64,000 nucleotides of DNA from an uncultured Clostridia bacterium (GCA_947090365.1 CAMUNT010000001.1:1-64000), one strand, 5' to 3'. Shown: positions 1-8,418, numbered from the stretch's first letter. The notes: generated by a model not told the origin, from the sequence alone. A program made the numbers and translations.

Positions 1-1526
1 TGTTCGAAAAAACCTTCCCCGCTGACTTCATTTCCGAAGCCGTCGACCAGACGAGGGGCTGGTTCTACGTTCTTCTCGTAATCAACACTATACTTTTCGG
101 CAAAGCTCCGTTCAAAAACTGTATAGTTTTGGGTCACGTTAACGATAAAAACGGCATAAAAATGTCAAAGCACAAGGGCAACGTTGTCGACCCCTGGTCA
201 GTTCTCGATAAGCAGGGCGCGGACGCGGTGAGGTGGTATTTCTATACCTCGTCGGCCCCCTGGCTTCCTTCGCGCTTTTCAGAGGAAACCGTTTCCGAAG
301 CCCAGCGCAAGTATATGGGCACGCTTTGGAATACCTACGCATTCTTCACTCTGTATGCGGATATAGACAATTACGATCCGTCAAAGTACGATTTAAAGAA
401 ATGCAGACTTTCTGTTATGGATAAGTGGATACTTTCCAAACTCAATTCGCTTGTTGCATCCGTTGACGAAAGTCTGAAAAATTACGAAATATTCGAAAGT
501 GCGCGTGCGCTTGCGGATTTCGTAGACGTACTGTCAAACTGGTACGTCCGCAGAGGACGCGACAGATACTGGGGCAAGGAAATGACGGAAGACAAGGCTT
601 CGGCGTATACTACGCTGTATACCGTACTGGTTACTCTTGCAAAAATTTCCGCGCCGTACACGCCGTTTATTTCTGAAATGATTTATCAGAATCTCGTGCC
701 GTCTTTCTTCGGTAACGAACCGAAAAGCGTACATCTTTGCGCCTTCCCCGAAGCAGATAAAAAGCATATCGACAAAAAGCTTGAAGACAGAATGGACGAG
801 GTGCTGGATATAGTCGTTTTGGGCAGAGCCGCAAGAAATGCGGGAAATCTCAAAAACAGACAGCCCCTTTCAAAGGTTATCGTCGCAACGAATAGAAAAA
901 TCAGTTTATCGGACGACGATATTGCGATTGTGCTTGACGAGCTCAATATCAAAAATTTCGAATTTGCGGACGACGCAAACAAGTATATCGGCTACAAATT
1001 AAAGCCTCAGCTTAAAACTCTTGGCCCTAAGTACGGCAAAAAGCTTGGCGTAATTTCCGCATTTTTAGCCGACTGCGATGCAAAGGCAGTAGTCAACGCG
1101 GTAAAAAACGGCGGTTGCTATGAAATAGAGGGCGAAGGCGTAATTCTTAACGAAGAAGATTTACAGATTTTTACTACAAGCTGCGGCGGGTTCGTTGCCG
1201 CAGAGGATAAGGGAATAACCGTCGCACTGGACGCAACTTTAACGGAGGAGCTTATTTTCGAGGGTATCGGGCGCGAACTCGTTTCCAAAATTCAGAATAT
1301 GAGAAAGGAAGCTGGGTTCGAGGTGACCGACAGAATAGCGGTATATTATAAAGCCGACGGTAAAGTGCAAAAGATTCTTGCAAAGGGTGCGTTCGCAGAC
1401 GACGTTTTGGCCGAATTTATAAAGGAAGGCCAAGCGGGCGGTTTCACGCGCGAACAGAACGTAAACGGCGAAAAAGCCGTCATCACAATAAGTAATCTGA
1501 CTTCACCCGAAAGAAATCATAACTGA
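1..1526 (+). CDS. ileS: Isoleucine--tRNA ligase, 3' part (type 2-like)
   Basis: Charges tRNA-Ile with isoleucine in the cytoplasm. The reading frame is open from base 3, so the 5' half lies outside the window and about 507 C-terminal residues are visible. The segment TRGWFY followed by the class I signature KMSKHKGN near base 160 identifies IleRS. The anticodon-binding helical region follows. The C-terminal part contains RKEAGFEVTDRI and no CxxC zinc-binding pairs, which is typical of the eukaryote-like type 2 IleRS rather than the type 1 enzyme with a terminal zinc ribbon. Type 2 enzymes are known to be less sensitive to mupirocin; that this one is so is inference. A hairpin terminator follows the stop. 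Confidence 0.96.
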   Translation, partial: FEKTFPADFISEAVDQTRGWFYVLLVINTILFGKAPFKNCIVLGHVNDKNGIKMSKHKGNVVDPWSVLDKQGADAVRWYFYTSSAPWLPSRFSEETVSEAQRKYMGTLWNTYAFFTLYADIDNYDPSKYDLKKCRLSVMDKWILSKLNSLVASVDESLKNYEIFESARALADFVDVLSNWYVRRGRDRYWGKEMTEDKASAYTTLYTVLVTLAKISAPYTPFISEMIYQNLVPSFFGNEPKSVHLCAFPEADKKHIDKKLEDRMDEVLDIVVLGRAARNAGNLKNRQPLSKVIVATNRKISLSDDDIAIVLDELNIKNFEFADDANKYIGYKLKPQLKTLGPKYGKKLGVISAFLADCDAKAVVNAVKNGGCYEIEGEGVILNEEDLQIFTTSCGGFVAAEDKGITVALDATLTEELIFEGIGRELVSKIQNMRKEAGFEVTDRIAVYYKADGKVQKILAKGAFADDVLAEFIKEGQAGGFTREQNVNGEKAVITISNLTSPERNHN

Positions 1527-1546
1527 CTTTTATATCATTAAATTTA

Positions 1547-1580
1547 AAAAACACTCATAGTTTATTCTATGAGTGTTTTT
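1547..1580 (+). terminator. Hairpin terminator after ileS, overlapping the feoA start
   Basis: A perfect 14-bp inverted repeat (1547-1560 and 1567-1580) with a 6-base loop starts with an A run and ends in a T run, as an intrinsic terminator does. The feoA start codon at 1569 lies inside its right arm. Confidence 0.75.
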
Positions 1581-1796
1581 GATTTGTCCGTCGGGGACAG
1601 CGCGTATATAAAAAACTGTAATCTGACGGGAAGCGCGTCGTCAAGATTAAACTCGTTAGGCATAGTCGCGGGTAAAAAAATTACAGTGCTTTCGGTTTCG
1701 CTTTTCAAAAGCAGTGTGCTTATCGGTTGCGGTGCGGTTCGTCTGGGATTGAGGAAAGCAATAGCAAAATTAATAGAGGTTGAAAAATGCGAATAA
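1569..1796 (+). CDS. feoA: FeoA family protein
   Basis: A 75-residue SH3-like FeoA protein, which in the family is a cytoplasmic accessory of the FeoB ferrous iron transporter. The order of motifs (LSVGDSAYI, then RLNSLGIVAGKKITV, then a C-terminal LRKAIAKLIEVE) matches the family from the first residue, which supports this start. It overlaps feoB by 10 bp, so translation is probably coupled. The start codon lies inside the right arm of the hairpin that follows ileS and no Shine-Dalgarno sequence is visible, so expression may depend on readthrough or on hairpin opening. Confidence 0.85.
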   Translation: MSVFDLSVGDSAYIKNCNLTGSASSRLNSLGIVAGKKITVLSVSLFKSSVLIGCGAVRLGLRKAIAKLIEVEKCE

Positions 1797-3460
1797 AAAC
1801 GAAGGAATTAAGCGGAAACGCAAAGGCTTTGCGCGCCGTGCTTGCGGGCAATCCCAACGCGGGCAAAACCACCCTTTTCAACGCGCTTACGAGAAGCAAT
1901 CTGCGTACGGGAAATTTTCACGGCGTTACTACGACCGCATTTGAAAAGACTAAAAGAGGAATAACTTACGTCGATTCCCCCGGACTTTACGCAACTAACG
2001 CGTACTCAATGGAGGAAATAAACGCCTTTGAAGAAATTAAAAACGCCGACATAATAATTAACGTGACGGACGCGCTGACGCTTGAAAGCGGGCTTAATCT
2101 TACGCGCAGGCTTATCGGTTTGGGTAAGCCGGTAATTTTGTATATTACCAAGCTCAATCAGCTGAAAAGGCGTGGCGGAAAGCTTGACAGGCAAAAGCTT
2201 TCCGAAGCGTTGGGTATTCCCGTTTATACCTGTCCGCCAAGGCAACTGAAAAGGGAAATAGAAAACGGCGTAAATTTCAACGTACGTAAGCAGAACGTTA
2301 CAATTTCGCAGGCGTACATCGCGGGTAAAGAGGGGATAAGCTTAGCCGACAAACTCTTTTACAACCGCTTTTTCGCACTGTTTTTCTTCATTGCTTCGAT
2401 TGCTCTGATGTTCTTTTTTGCGTTTCATCCGCTGATGCCGGGTGCGCTTTTAAAAGGTTTAACCGAAGCTCTCGTCGTAGATAAATTCGGTTCGTTCATA
2501 GCCTCGAATATGCAAAACGAAATTGTAATTTCCCTTTTGCAGGAAGGTATTCTGGGCGGAGCGGGCTCGGTTTTGGCCTTCGTTCCGCAGCTTGCGGTGC
2601 TGTATCTGTTTTTAACGCTTCTGGACGAAAGCGGAATTACTTCCGCGCTTGCATTTGCGACGGACGGACTTTTCGAAAAGGTGAATCTCTCGGGGCGAAC
2701 GGCGTTTTCGCTTGTTTCGGGTTTCGGCTGTACGGCAGCCGCAATTATGACGACGCGCGGCTACTCGACGGAAAACGCGCAAAAACGCACTATCGCAGTA
2801 TTGCCTTTCATTCCCTGCGGCGCCAAGCTTCCCGTATTTTTAACGTTTTTATCACCGCTTTTCAAAAATCCCTTTCCCGTAATAACGCTTTTCTATTTTG
2901 CGGGACTTTTCCTGTCCTTGCTTTTCGCCTATCTTTTGAAGGGCGGAAAGGAGGGAATGCTTTCCGAGGTTACGCCCATTATTTTTCCTTCTGCTGTTAC
3001 GGTTGCCAAAAAGTTGTATTTTTATCTCAAAGGGTTTATAATAAAGGTGGCGGGCGTTATTACGCTTTTCTGCGTTGTAAGCTGGTTTTTGTCGCACTTT
3101 TCGTTTTCGTTCGAATACGTTTCTGCGGACAAAAGTATGCTTGCGCATATAAGCAGATTGATTTTACCACTCTTTTACCCTATGGGAATAAAAGATTGGC
3201 GCCTTGCGTATTCCGCGCTGTGCGGATTTATCGCAAAGGAAAACGTCGCGGCAACCGTTTCGATGCTGATGCCCGAATTTTCACCGGGACTTGGCGAAGC
3301 GCTTGCGCTCAGCACGTTTATACTTTTAAGCCCCGCCTGTGTGACTGCTTTGTCTGCGTCGTGTAAGGAAGCGGGTCTGAAATTTACGCTGAAATGCTTT
3401 GCGTTACAGCTTGTTATTTCGTTTATCGGGGCGTACGCAATCCATTTGCTGTTTTTATAG
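1787..3460 (+). CDS. feoB: Ferrous iron transporter FeoB (short form)
   Basis: Membrane Fe(II) importer with an N-terminal GTPase domain, 557 residues and thus shorter than the usual 650-770. G1 is GNPNAGKT (residues 21-28) and G3 is DSPGLY (near 65). The membrane part carries both gate motifs: GFGCTAAAIMTTR and PFIPCGAKLPVF in the first gate, and GFIAKENVAATVSML in the second, with about eight hydrophobic segments. The usual G4 motif NxxD appears to be TKLN, a deviation that could change base recognition. It forms a two-gene unit with feoA. No iron-responsive operator was recognised. Family assignment is secure, while metal specificity is inferred. Confidence 0.92.
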   Translation: MRIKTKELSGNAKALRAVLAGNPNAGKTTLFNALTRSNLRTGNFHGVTTTAFEKTKRGITYVDSPGLYATNAYSMEEINAFEEIKNADIIINVTDALTLESGLNLTRRLIGLGKPVILYITKLNQLKRRGGKLDRQKLSEALGIPVYTCPPRQLKREIENGVNFNVRKQNVTISQAYIAGKEGISLADKLFYNRFFALFFFIASIALMFFFAFHPLMPGALLKGLTEALVVDKFGSFIASNMQNEIVISLLQEGILGGAGSVLAFVPQLAVLYLFLTLLDESGITSALAFATDGLFEKVNLSGRTAFSLVSGFGCTAAAIMTTRGYSTENAQKRTIAVLPFIPCGAKLPVFLTFLSPLFKNPFPVITLFYFAGLFLSLLFAYLLKGGKEGMLSEVTPIIFPSAVTVAKKLYFYLKGFIIKVAGVITLFCVVSWFLSHFSFSFEYVSADKSMLAHISRLILPLFYPMGIKDWRLAYSALCGFIAKENVAATVSMLMPEFSPGLGEALALSTFILLSPACVTALSASCKEAGLKFTLKCFALQLVISFIGAYAIHLLFL

Positions 3461-3504
3461 TTCACAAATTTTATTTCTATTCTGCGAAATGAAAATTTCG
3501 TGAT

Positions 3505-3534
3505 TTGAAAGGCGTGCCGTTAAATCATTATAAA
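3505..3534 (+). promoter_or_regulatory. Promoter of the pseudouridine synthase gene
   Basis: TTGAAA (3505-3510), 18 bp, TATAAA (3529-3534). Transcription would start about 10 bases before the ATG at 3550, which fits the absence of a Shine-Dalgarno site there. Confidence 0.5.
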
Positions 3535-3549
3535 ATACTATAGCTATAT

Positions 3550-4371
3550 ATGAAAACTTTTTTCGTTACACAGGATACAACTTTAAAGGACTTTACCGAC
3601 GGTGTATATCCGCAGGCAAGCTTTTGTTTTTCCGCGCTTTTAAAAGCGAGGGATATTAAGGTCAACGGCGTCCGCGCGGGGAGAAATATCCCTGTAAAGC
3701 GGGGCGACGAGGTTACATATTTTACCGATAAAAAGCAGGAAGAAATGCCGTCGCACACCGTCGTTTACGAGGACGGAAATATTTATATTGCCGATAAATT
3801 TTCGGGAGTGTCAAGCGAAGGGCTGTTTTCCGAGCTTGTGTCAAAAGGCGAATTTTACGCCGTTCACCGTCTCGACAGAAACACGCAGGGGCTTATCGTT
3901 TACGCAAAAAACCAGTCTGCCGGAGAAGAGCTGTTAAAGGCGTTTAAGGAAAAAACGGTGCAAAAGACTTATATTGCTCTTTGCAAAAATTCATTCAGGC
4001 ACAAAAGCGCAACCCTTTGCGCCTATTTATCGAAGGACGAAAGCAGGGGCTTCGTTAAAATTTTTCAAGCGCCGCAAAAGGGTGCGGAAAAGATTATTAC
4101 GGAATATGCGGTGGAAGAGGAAATAGGGGATATTGCGTTCGTTAAAATACGTCTGCATACCGGCAGAACACACCAGATACGCGCGCACCTCGCCTCTATC
4201 GGCTGTCCCGTTCTGGGCGATGAAAAATACGGTGATAACGCTTTGAACTCAAAATACGGCGCAAGACGGCAAAGATTGATTTCAAAGTATCTGCAATTCG
4301 ATTTCGAAGGTAAGCTTTCGTATCTGAACGGCAGAATTTTCGAAAGCGCTTTGTGTTTTGATAAACAATGA
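3550..4371 (+). CDS. RluA-family 23S rRNA pseudouridine synthase
   Basis: Converts uridine to pseudouridine in structured RNA, most likely 23S rRNA. The 273-residue protein starts with an S4-like RNA-binding region (residues 1-60, with DIKVNGVRAGRNIPVKRGD). The catalytic motif HRLDRNTQGL follows near residue 100, with Asp as the nucleophile. The family C-terminal motif RTHQIRAHLASIGCPVLGD lies near residue 205. The protein is slightly shorter than RluD. Whether it acts as RluC, RluD or another member cannot be told. It is a single-gene unit with a promoter only about 10 bases from the start codon. Confidence 0.9.
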   Translation: MKTFFVTQDTTLKDFTDGVYPQASFCFSALLKARDIKVNGVRAGRNIPVKRGDEVTYFTDKKQEEMPSHTVVYEDGNIYIADKFSGVSSEGLFSELVSKGEFYAVHRLDRNTQGLIVYAKNQSAGEELLKAFKEKTVQKTYIALCKNSFRHKSATLCAYLSKDESRGFVKIFQAPQKGAEKIITEYAVEEEIGDIAFVKIRLHTGRTHQIRAHLASIGCPVLGDEKYGDNALNSKYGARRQRLISKYLQFDFEGKLSYLNGRIFESALCFDKQ

Positions 4372-4440
4372 ATTGGAACTGTTTCACAAACGCCGGTTTT
4401 GGTTATATATAAAGAAAAGGACTTTTTATACGGGGTATTT

Positions 4441-4746
4441 ATGCGGCAGGTAATGCTCACTTCAACAGACAAAAAATTGCAGTTTTCGCTTTCGGGCGAA
4501 ATCGACTCGGCAACAAGCGAAGAATTTTACGCCGAGGTGAAAACGGCGTATCTTCACGATAAAAATGATATTGAATTCGACTGTACGCTGTTGACGTTTA
4601 TCGACAGCACTATGCTCGGCACGTTCGTTAAGCTTTTTAAAGAGCTCAAATCGGACGGCTTTACGCTTGTGCTTAAAAACGTTCAGCCGAGAATAAGAAA
4701 GCTTTTTGAAATATGCTCGCTCGATACGATAATGGAGATAAGATAA
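4441..4746 (+). CDS. STAS-domain anti-sigma factor antagonist
   Basis: A 101-residue STAS protein like SpoIIAA or RsbV, which frees a sigma factor by binding its anti-sigma kinase. The phosphoacceptor region reads LTFIDSTMLGT, so the Ser after Asp is kept although the usual DSSGLG is changed to DSTMLG. The ATG at 4441 is chosen because a GGGG stretch sits 6-7 bases upstream; an in-frame ATG at 4399 would add 14 residues with no STAS similarity. It is the first of four genes with overlapping stop and start codons, ending TAATG with the next gene. It is expected to be the substrate of one of the HATPases downstream. Confidence 0.85.
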   Translation: MRQVMLTSTDKKLQFSLSGEIDSATSEEFYAEVKTAYLHDKNDIEFDCTLLTFIDSTMLGTFVKLFKELKSDGFTLVLKNVQPRIRKLFEICSLDTIMEIR

Positions 4747-5093
4747 TGAAAACGTTTACGGTGGAATTTTATCTTTCCGACAGTGAATATCTTACCGCGC
4801 TTCGTCTTGTGGCAGGTGCGGTGTGCTCGGTTGCCGACGTAGACGTGGATGCCGTCGAGGATTTTAAGGTGTGCGTGACCGAAAGCGCTTTGATTTTGAA
4901 AAACGGCGGTTTTGAGTGCGTAAGGGCGGAATTTGATACAGCAAAAAAAGTAAAGGCTACCCTTTCGGGGCTCGGCGGTTCGGCGAAAAAGGGCGACAGC
5001 GAACTCAGCCTTGCGCTTATCGGCGCACTTGTCGAAAGCTGTGATATAAACGAGAAAAACGGAATAATCGACAGGATAACGCTTAAAATATGA
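4746..5093 (+). CDS. Degenerate HATPase-like protein of the sigma operon
   Basis: A 115-residue cytoplasmic protein starting at the ATG fused to the upstream stop codon (TAATG). Length, position and the segment VCVTESALILKNGG resemble the N-box region of SpoIIAB/RsbW anti-sigma kinases. The N-box Asn is not in its normal context and no clear G-box glycine motif is seen, so ATP binding is doubtful. It may be an inactive paralogue that binds the sigma factor or the STAS protein. It is translationally coupled on both sides (ATGA with the sigma gene). The family call rests on context and weak similarity. Confidence 0.5.
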   Translation: MKTFTVEFYLSDSEYLTALRLVAGAVCSVADVDVDAVEDFKVCVTESALILKNGGFECVRAEFDTAKKVKATLSGLGGSAKKGDSELSLALIGALVESCDINEKNGIIDRITLKI

Positions 5094-5815
5094 TTGACGC
5101 AAAAGAGTCGGACAGGCTGTTCCGCGAGTACCGTAAAACGGGAAGCAAGGAAATAAGAAACAAGCTTGTCGAAAGTTACATTTACGTTGCCGAAATTCTT
5201 GCCAAAAAGTTTTCGGGAAGAGGGGTCGAGTACGACGATTTATTGCAGGTCGCGTCCGAAGCCCTGATAACGGGCGTGGAGAAGTTCGACCCCGACGTCG
5301 GCGTTCAGTTCACTACCTACATAACGCCTACGGTAACGGGCGTAATAAAAAATTATTTCCGCGACTATTCGCGCGCGGTAAGACCGCCGAGGCGGGTATA
5401 TACGCTCTCCGTAAAAATAAAAAACGAAACCAACGAATTTTTTAACGAATACGGCGTAAAGCCTACTATCAAACAGCTTGCCGAAAGACTTGAAGTTTCG
5501 GAAGAAGCCGTAATGGAAGCGCTTGAATACCGCGCCCCCGTAAGTCTTGATTCAAAGGTTACAGGCGAGGACGGCGAGGGCAGGCTGTACGATATAATTC
5601 CCGACCGTACAGACAGCTTTGAACGCTTCGATGACAACGAGTCGCTGAGAAGTGAAATTTCGAAGCTTGACCCCACCGAACAGAAGGTTGTAAAACTGAG
5701 ATTTATTCAGGGCAAGTCGCAGTCGGAAGTGGGCAGGGCGCTCGGCGTCAGCCAGATGTTCGTTTCCCGCGCCGAGAAAAAGATAGTTGAAAAGTTAAGG
5801 AAATCGCTCTTATAA
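5090..5815 (+). CDS. Sigma-70 family factor, SigF/SigB/SigG-like
   Basis: A 241-residue RNA polymerase sigma factor. Region 2 contains GVEYDDLLQVASEALITGVEKFD and FTTYITPTVTGVIKNYFRDY, region 3 starts near residue 120 (PTIKQLAERLEVSEEAV), and region 4 is LDPTEQKVVKLRFIQGKSQSEVGRALGVSQMFVSRAEKK. This architecture lacks region 1.1 and is that of the sporulation and stress group 3 sigma factors. It lies between two HATPase-like genes and downstream of a STAS gene, the arrangement of partner-switching control. Whether it serves sporulation (SigF) or general stress (SigB) cannot be decided from the sequence. Confidence 0.92.
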   Translation: MIDAKESDRLFREYRKTGSKEIRNKLVESYIYVAEILAKKFSGRGVEYDDLLQVASEALITGVEKFDPDVGVQFTTYITPTVTGVIKNYFRDYSRAVRPPRRVYTLSVKIKNETNEFFNEYGVKPTIKQLAERLEVSEEAVMEALEYRAPVSLDSKVTGEDGEGRLYDIIPDRTDSFERFDDNESLRSEISKLDPTEQKVVKLRFIQGKSQSEVGRALGVSQMFVSRAEKKIVEKLRKSLL

Positions 5816-6189
5816 TGATAAATTTCAAGGTCGACAACTTAAAAAATATGGGTTCGCAATTAAAAACCTTCGTTGATTTTCTGCGACTTTCGGGCGCGGA
5901 CGACGAGGATATTTTTGCAAGTAAACTCGTTTCCTGCGAACTGATTACCAACGTTATCCGCCACGGCGGTGACGAAGCGGAGTTTACGGGTACGCTTAAC
6001 GGCGATGTCATTACGATAACCGTTACGGCCGAAAGCTTTAAGGGCTTGGATTTATGCAGATCCGCCCCCGACGTCTTTGCCGAAAGCGGTAGGGGACTGT
6101 ACATCATTAAAAGCATTTGCAGTGACATCGAACGCGGTGAACGGGGCGAAATCAAGGTAATCATAAGGCGCCACGCGCAGGACAGATAA
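5815..6189 (+). CDS. HATPase_c anti-sigma factor / serine kinase (RsbW/SpoIIAB-like)
   Basis: A 124-residue GHKL ATPase. The N-box is SCELITNVIRHGG (near residue 42) and the G-box is AESGRGLYIIKSI (near residue 90), so nucleotide binding looks intact. In this family it holds the sigma factor inactive and phosphorylates the STAS antagonist. The start overlaps the sigma stop codon (TAATG), and the gene ends the operon in front of a strong terminator. In the classical operons the kinase lies before the sigma gene; here the intact one lies after it while a degenerate one takes the usual place. Confidence 0.87.
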   Translation: MINFKVDNLKNMGSQLKTFVDFLRLSGADDEDIFASKLVSCELITNVIRHGGDEAEFTGTLNGDVITITVTAESFKGLDLCRSAPDVFAESGRGLYIIKSICSDIERGERGEIKVIIRRHAQDR

Positions 6190-6202
6190 TTTAAAATAAG
6201 AA

Positions 6203-6236
6203 AAAAGCTTCGGACTTTTCAGTCCGAAGCTTTTAA
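6203..6236. terminator. Bidirectional terminator
   Basis: A 14-bp perfect inverted repeat (6203-6216 and 6221-6234) with a TTTC loop, flanked by A and T runs. It serves the sigma operon and the convergent gene ending at 6244. Confidence 0.92.
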
Positions 6237-6243
6237 TTTTGCA

Positions 6244-8418
6244 TTACAGCATATTCAGTTCTTTATACATTTTGTTCAGCAGTCCGTCGGAAACGAGTCC
6301 GCGTACTCTGCCGAGGTAGATAAACGATAACGAGAAGAATTTCTTATTATCTCCGCCTACCACGTAATCGGGAATACTTCCGAGCGGGCCGTTGCTCTTT
6401 TCAAGGAACGTCTGAGCAAATTCGATTCTTTCATCGTTTGAAAGCTTGCGTATGAAATCGTCGATGGGGCCGGTATACATTCTGTCCCTCGTATAAACGG
6501 GACGGTTGTACTGCTGTTCGCTGAGGGGGGGAACGGGTTTGAATTCCTGAATTATAGGACGGGGGCGCAAAGGCGGTCTTTCTGACGAAGCTTCGTAAGG
6601 TCTGTATGTCTGAACAGGCTTCTGCTCGTAAATCGGGCGTGCGGGCTGAACGAGTCTTTCCGTCTGCGCGGGTCTCGTCTGATAAGGATTGTAAGGCTGA
6701 ACGGGGTGGGAGGACTGCTCGTACGCTCTGAAAGGATTATTATTATGTCTTTCATAAGGATTGTACGGTTTAGGCTCTTCTACGAAAGGCTTTTCCTCAG
6801 CTTCCGCAACTTCTTCAACAGGCTCCGATACCTCTTCGGCAGGTTCCGATACTTCTTCGGTAACTGCGGGTTCTTCCGCAACCTCGTCGACGGGTTCGGC
6901 GACTACGGGCTCTTCAACGATTTCGGGTTCGCTCTCCGCAACTTCTTCTGCGGGTTCTTCCGTAATTTCTACGACAGGCTCGTCGGTTACGGGTTCTTCA
7001 ATGGGTTCGGGTTCAACCTCCGCAAACTCTTCCGCGGGTTCTTCCGTAATCTCTTCAACGGGCTCTTCCTTGTCCGCAGGCTCTTCCTTGGCATCTTCGT
7101 CGGCGGGCAACAGATACGTTCCGTCCGTTTTGATTTCGTAATCGATTTCTTCTTCCGCAGGTTTTACCTCTTCGTCGGACGTTTCGGTTTGTTCTTCACG
7201 ATGCGCCAAAGCGTCTTCTTCGGGTGAAATATAGCCGTCATCGTCGTCGGCAGGCTCTTCCTTTGCTTCCTCGGCGGGAGCGGGGGAGGGTTCCGCATCG
7301 ATTATTTCTTCACCGTATGAATACGGCTGTTCTTCGGAGTAATCTGCGGCGCCGTAACCGTCCGCCGTAACGGGTTCCTCACTTCCGAATACCGCGGGAG
7401 CATCACTACTTTCGGTGTGCTCTTCGACGGCACCGTAAGCGGGTGCTTCGGCATGCTTTTTCGATAAGCTGATTACAAATCCTATTGTAACTATCGCAAG
7501 CTGAATGGCCGAAACTGCCAGAATAGCGATAAGCATCACGCCTATAGTCGTTTTGCAGATAAGCGCAGTTATAAGCAGGCAAACGGCCGAAAGAAATGCC
7601 AGGCCGTATCTTGCTATATTGAAAATGCGTCCGGCTTTTCTTTGCCTGTTCATTGAAATCTTAACGGTGTCAATAAAGAAATTGATAAGCACTGCGGTCG
7701 GTGAGATCGAAGTAAATATAATCAACGCCTTATTCTTGGCGTCAATGCCTTCGCACAAACGCTTTATATTGTCCGCAAACAACTGGTTCAGACCAAGCGC
7801 GCCGCTTCCGTCGCCTACGAGAGCTGAAGAAAGCTTTCCGCTGAACGGGCTTGCGAATTTTTCCGAAAACAGTGCAATATCGAACAGCGCTATAAACCCT
7901 ATTGCCGAAAGCAGGAATAAAACGATTTTTAAAGCAGTCGTTTTACTCTTGTCCAAAATGCATAAAACAATCAGTGCAACGGCCGTACCGCTTAAAGCGA
8001 TAACCATATTGTAGTTTACGATACCGTATTGAAGGGTAACGATTACGAACAGCGAAAGCACGATTACTGCAGAAATCTCGACGCCGTAGTAAATACCGGT
8101 TGCAAGCTTTCCTTCCTTGCGGATAGAGAGCGCTACGGGGATGAATGCAAGCAGTGCGAGCGCCGTAACGAAAACGTAAAGAAGTATTACGAGCGACGTA
8201 AAATCAAATGTCAGCTTTTCAATTCCGAAAAGGCTTACGGGTCCGTAAAGAATTTCGCCGTTTTGCAGTACGCTTTTCAATACGTTCGCAAGCTTTAATA
8301 CGAGAATTTCGTTCCCGTTAAATAGCGGAACGAAAAGACCTGCAATCAAGCACAGCACTGCAACTACGTATGTAGCAAGCACTACAAACTTTTTTGATTT
8401 ATTTTCTGCATTCTGCAT
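6244..8418 (-). CDS. Polytopic membrane protein with acidic Pro/Glu-rich region
   Basis: A 724-residue protein that I do not recognise. Residues 1-330 hold about nine hydrophobic segments. Residues 330-560 are a low-complexity acidic region of EEP, EEV and EPV repeats, probably cytoplasmic and disordered. Residues 560-650 are rich in Tyr, Pro, Arg and Gln. A conserved-looking C-terminal domain (about 75 residues) starts near YTGPIDDFIRKLSNDERIEF and ends in NKMYKELNML. An AGGAG site lies upstream of the start, and a consensus promoter lies about 105 bp upstream. It is a monocistronic unit convergent with the sigma operon. A scaffold or envelope role is possible but not shown. Confidence 0.8.
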   Translation of the reverse strand: MQNAENKSKKFVVLATYVVAVLCLIAGLFVPLFNGNEILVLKLANVLKSVLQNGEILYGPVSLFGIEKLTFDFTSLVILLYVFVTALALLAFIPVALSIRKEGKLATGIYYGVEISAVIVLSLFVIVTLQYGIVNYNMVIALSGTAVALIVLCILDKSKTTALKIVLFLLSAIGFIALFDIALFSEKFASPFSGKLSSALVGDGSGALGLNQLFADNIKRLCEGIDAKNKALIIFTSISPTAVLINFFIDTVKISMNRQRKAGRIFNIARYGLAFLSAVCLLITALICKTTIGVMLIAILAVSAIQLAIVTIGFVISLSKKHAEAPAYGAVEEHTESSDAPAVFGSEEPVTADGYGAADYSEEQPYSYGEEIIDAEPSPAPAEEAKEEPADDDDGYISPEEDALAHREEQTETSDEEVKPAEEEIDYEIKTDGTYLLPADEDAKEEPADKEEPVEEITEEPAEEFAEVEPEPIEEPVTDEPVVEITEEPAEEVAESEPEIVEEPVVAEPVDEVAEEPAVTEEVSEPAEEVSEPVEEVAEAEEKPFVEEPKPYNPYERHNNNPFRAYEQSSHPVQPYNPYQTRPAQTERLVQPARPIYEQKPVQTYRPYEASSERPPLRPRPIIQEFKPVPPLSEQQYNRPVYTRDRMYTGPIDDFIRKLSNDERIEFAQTFLEKSNGPLGSIPDYVVGGDNKKFFSLSFIYLGRVRGLVSDGLLNKMYKELNML

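Noticed and set aside
4372..4440. A SigB/SigF-type promoter (GTTTCA near 4380, then GTTATA or GGGTAT) before the sigma operon
   Set aside because: Spacing and boxes match the consensus only loosely, so autoregulation by this operon's sigma factor could not be supported.
6706..7227. Long plus-strand ORFs (173 and 126 residues) inside the minus-strand acidic protein gene
   Set aside because: They are antisense shadows of the EEP-rich repeats, giving Phe/Arg- or Ser/Gly/Thr-only translations with no ribosome site.
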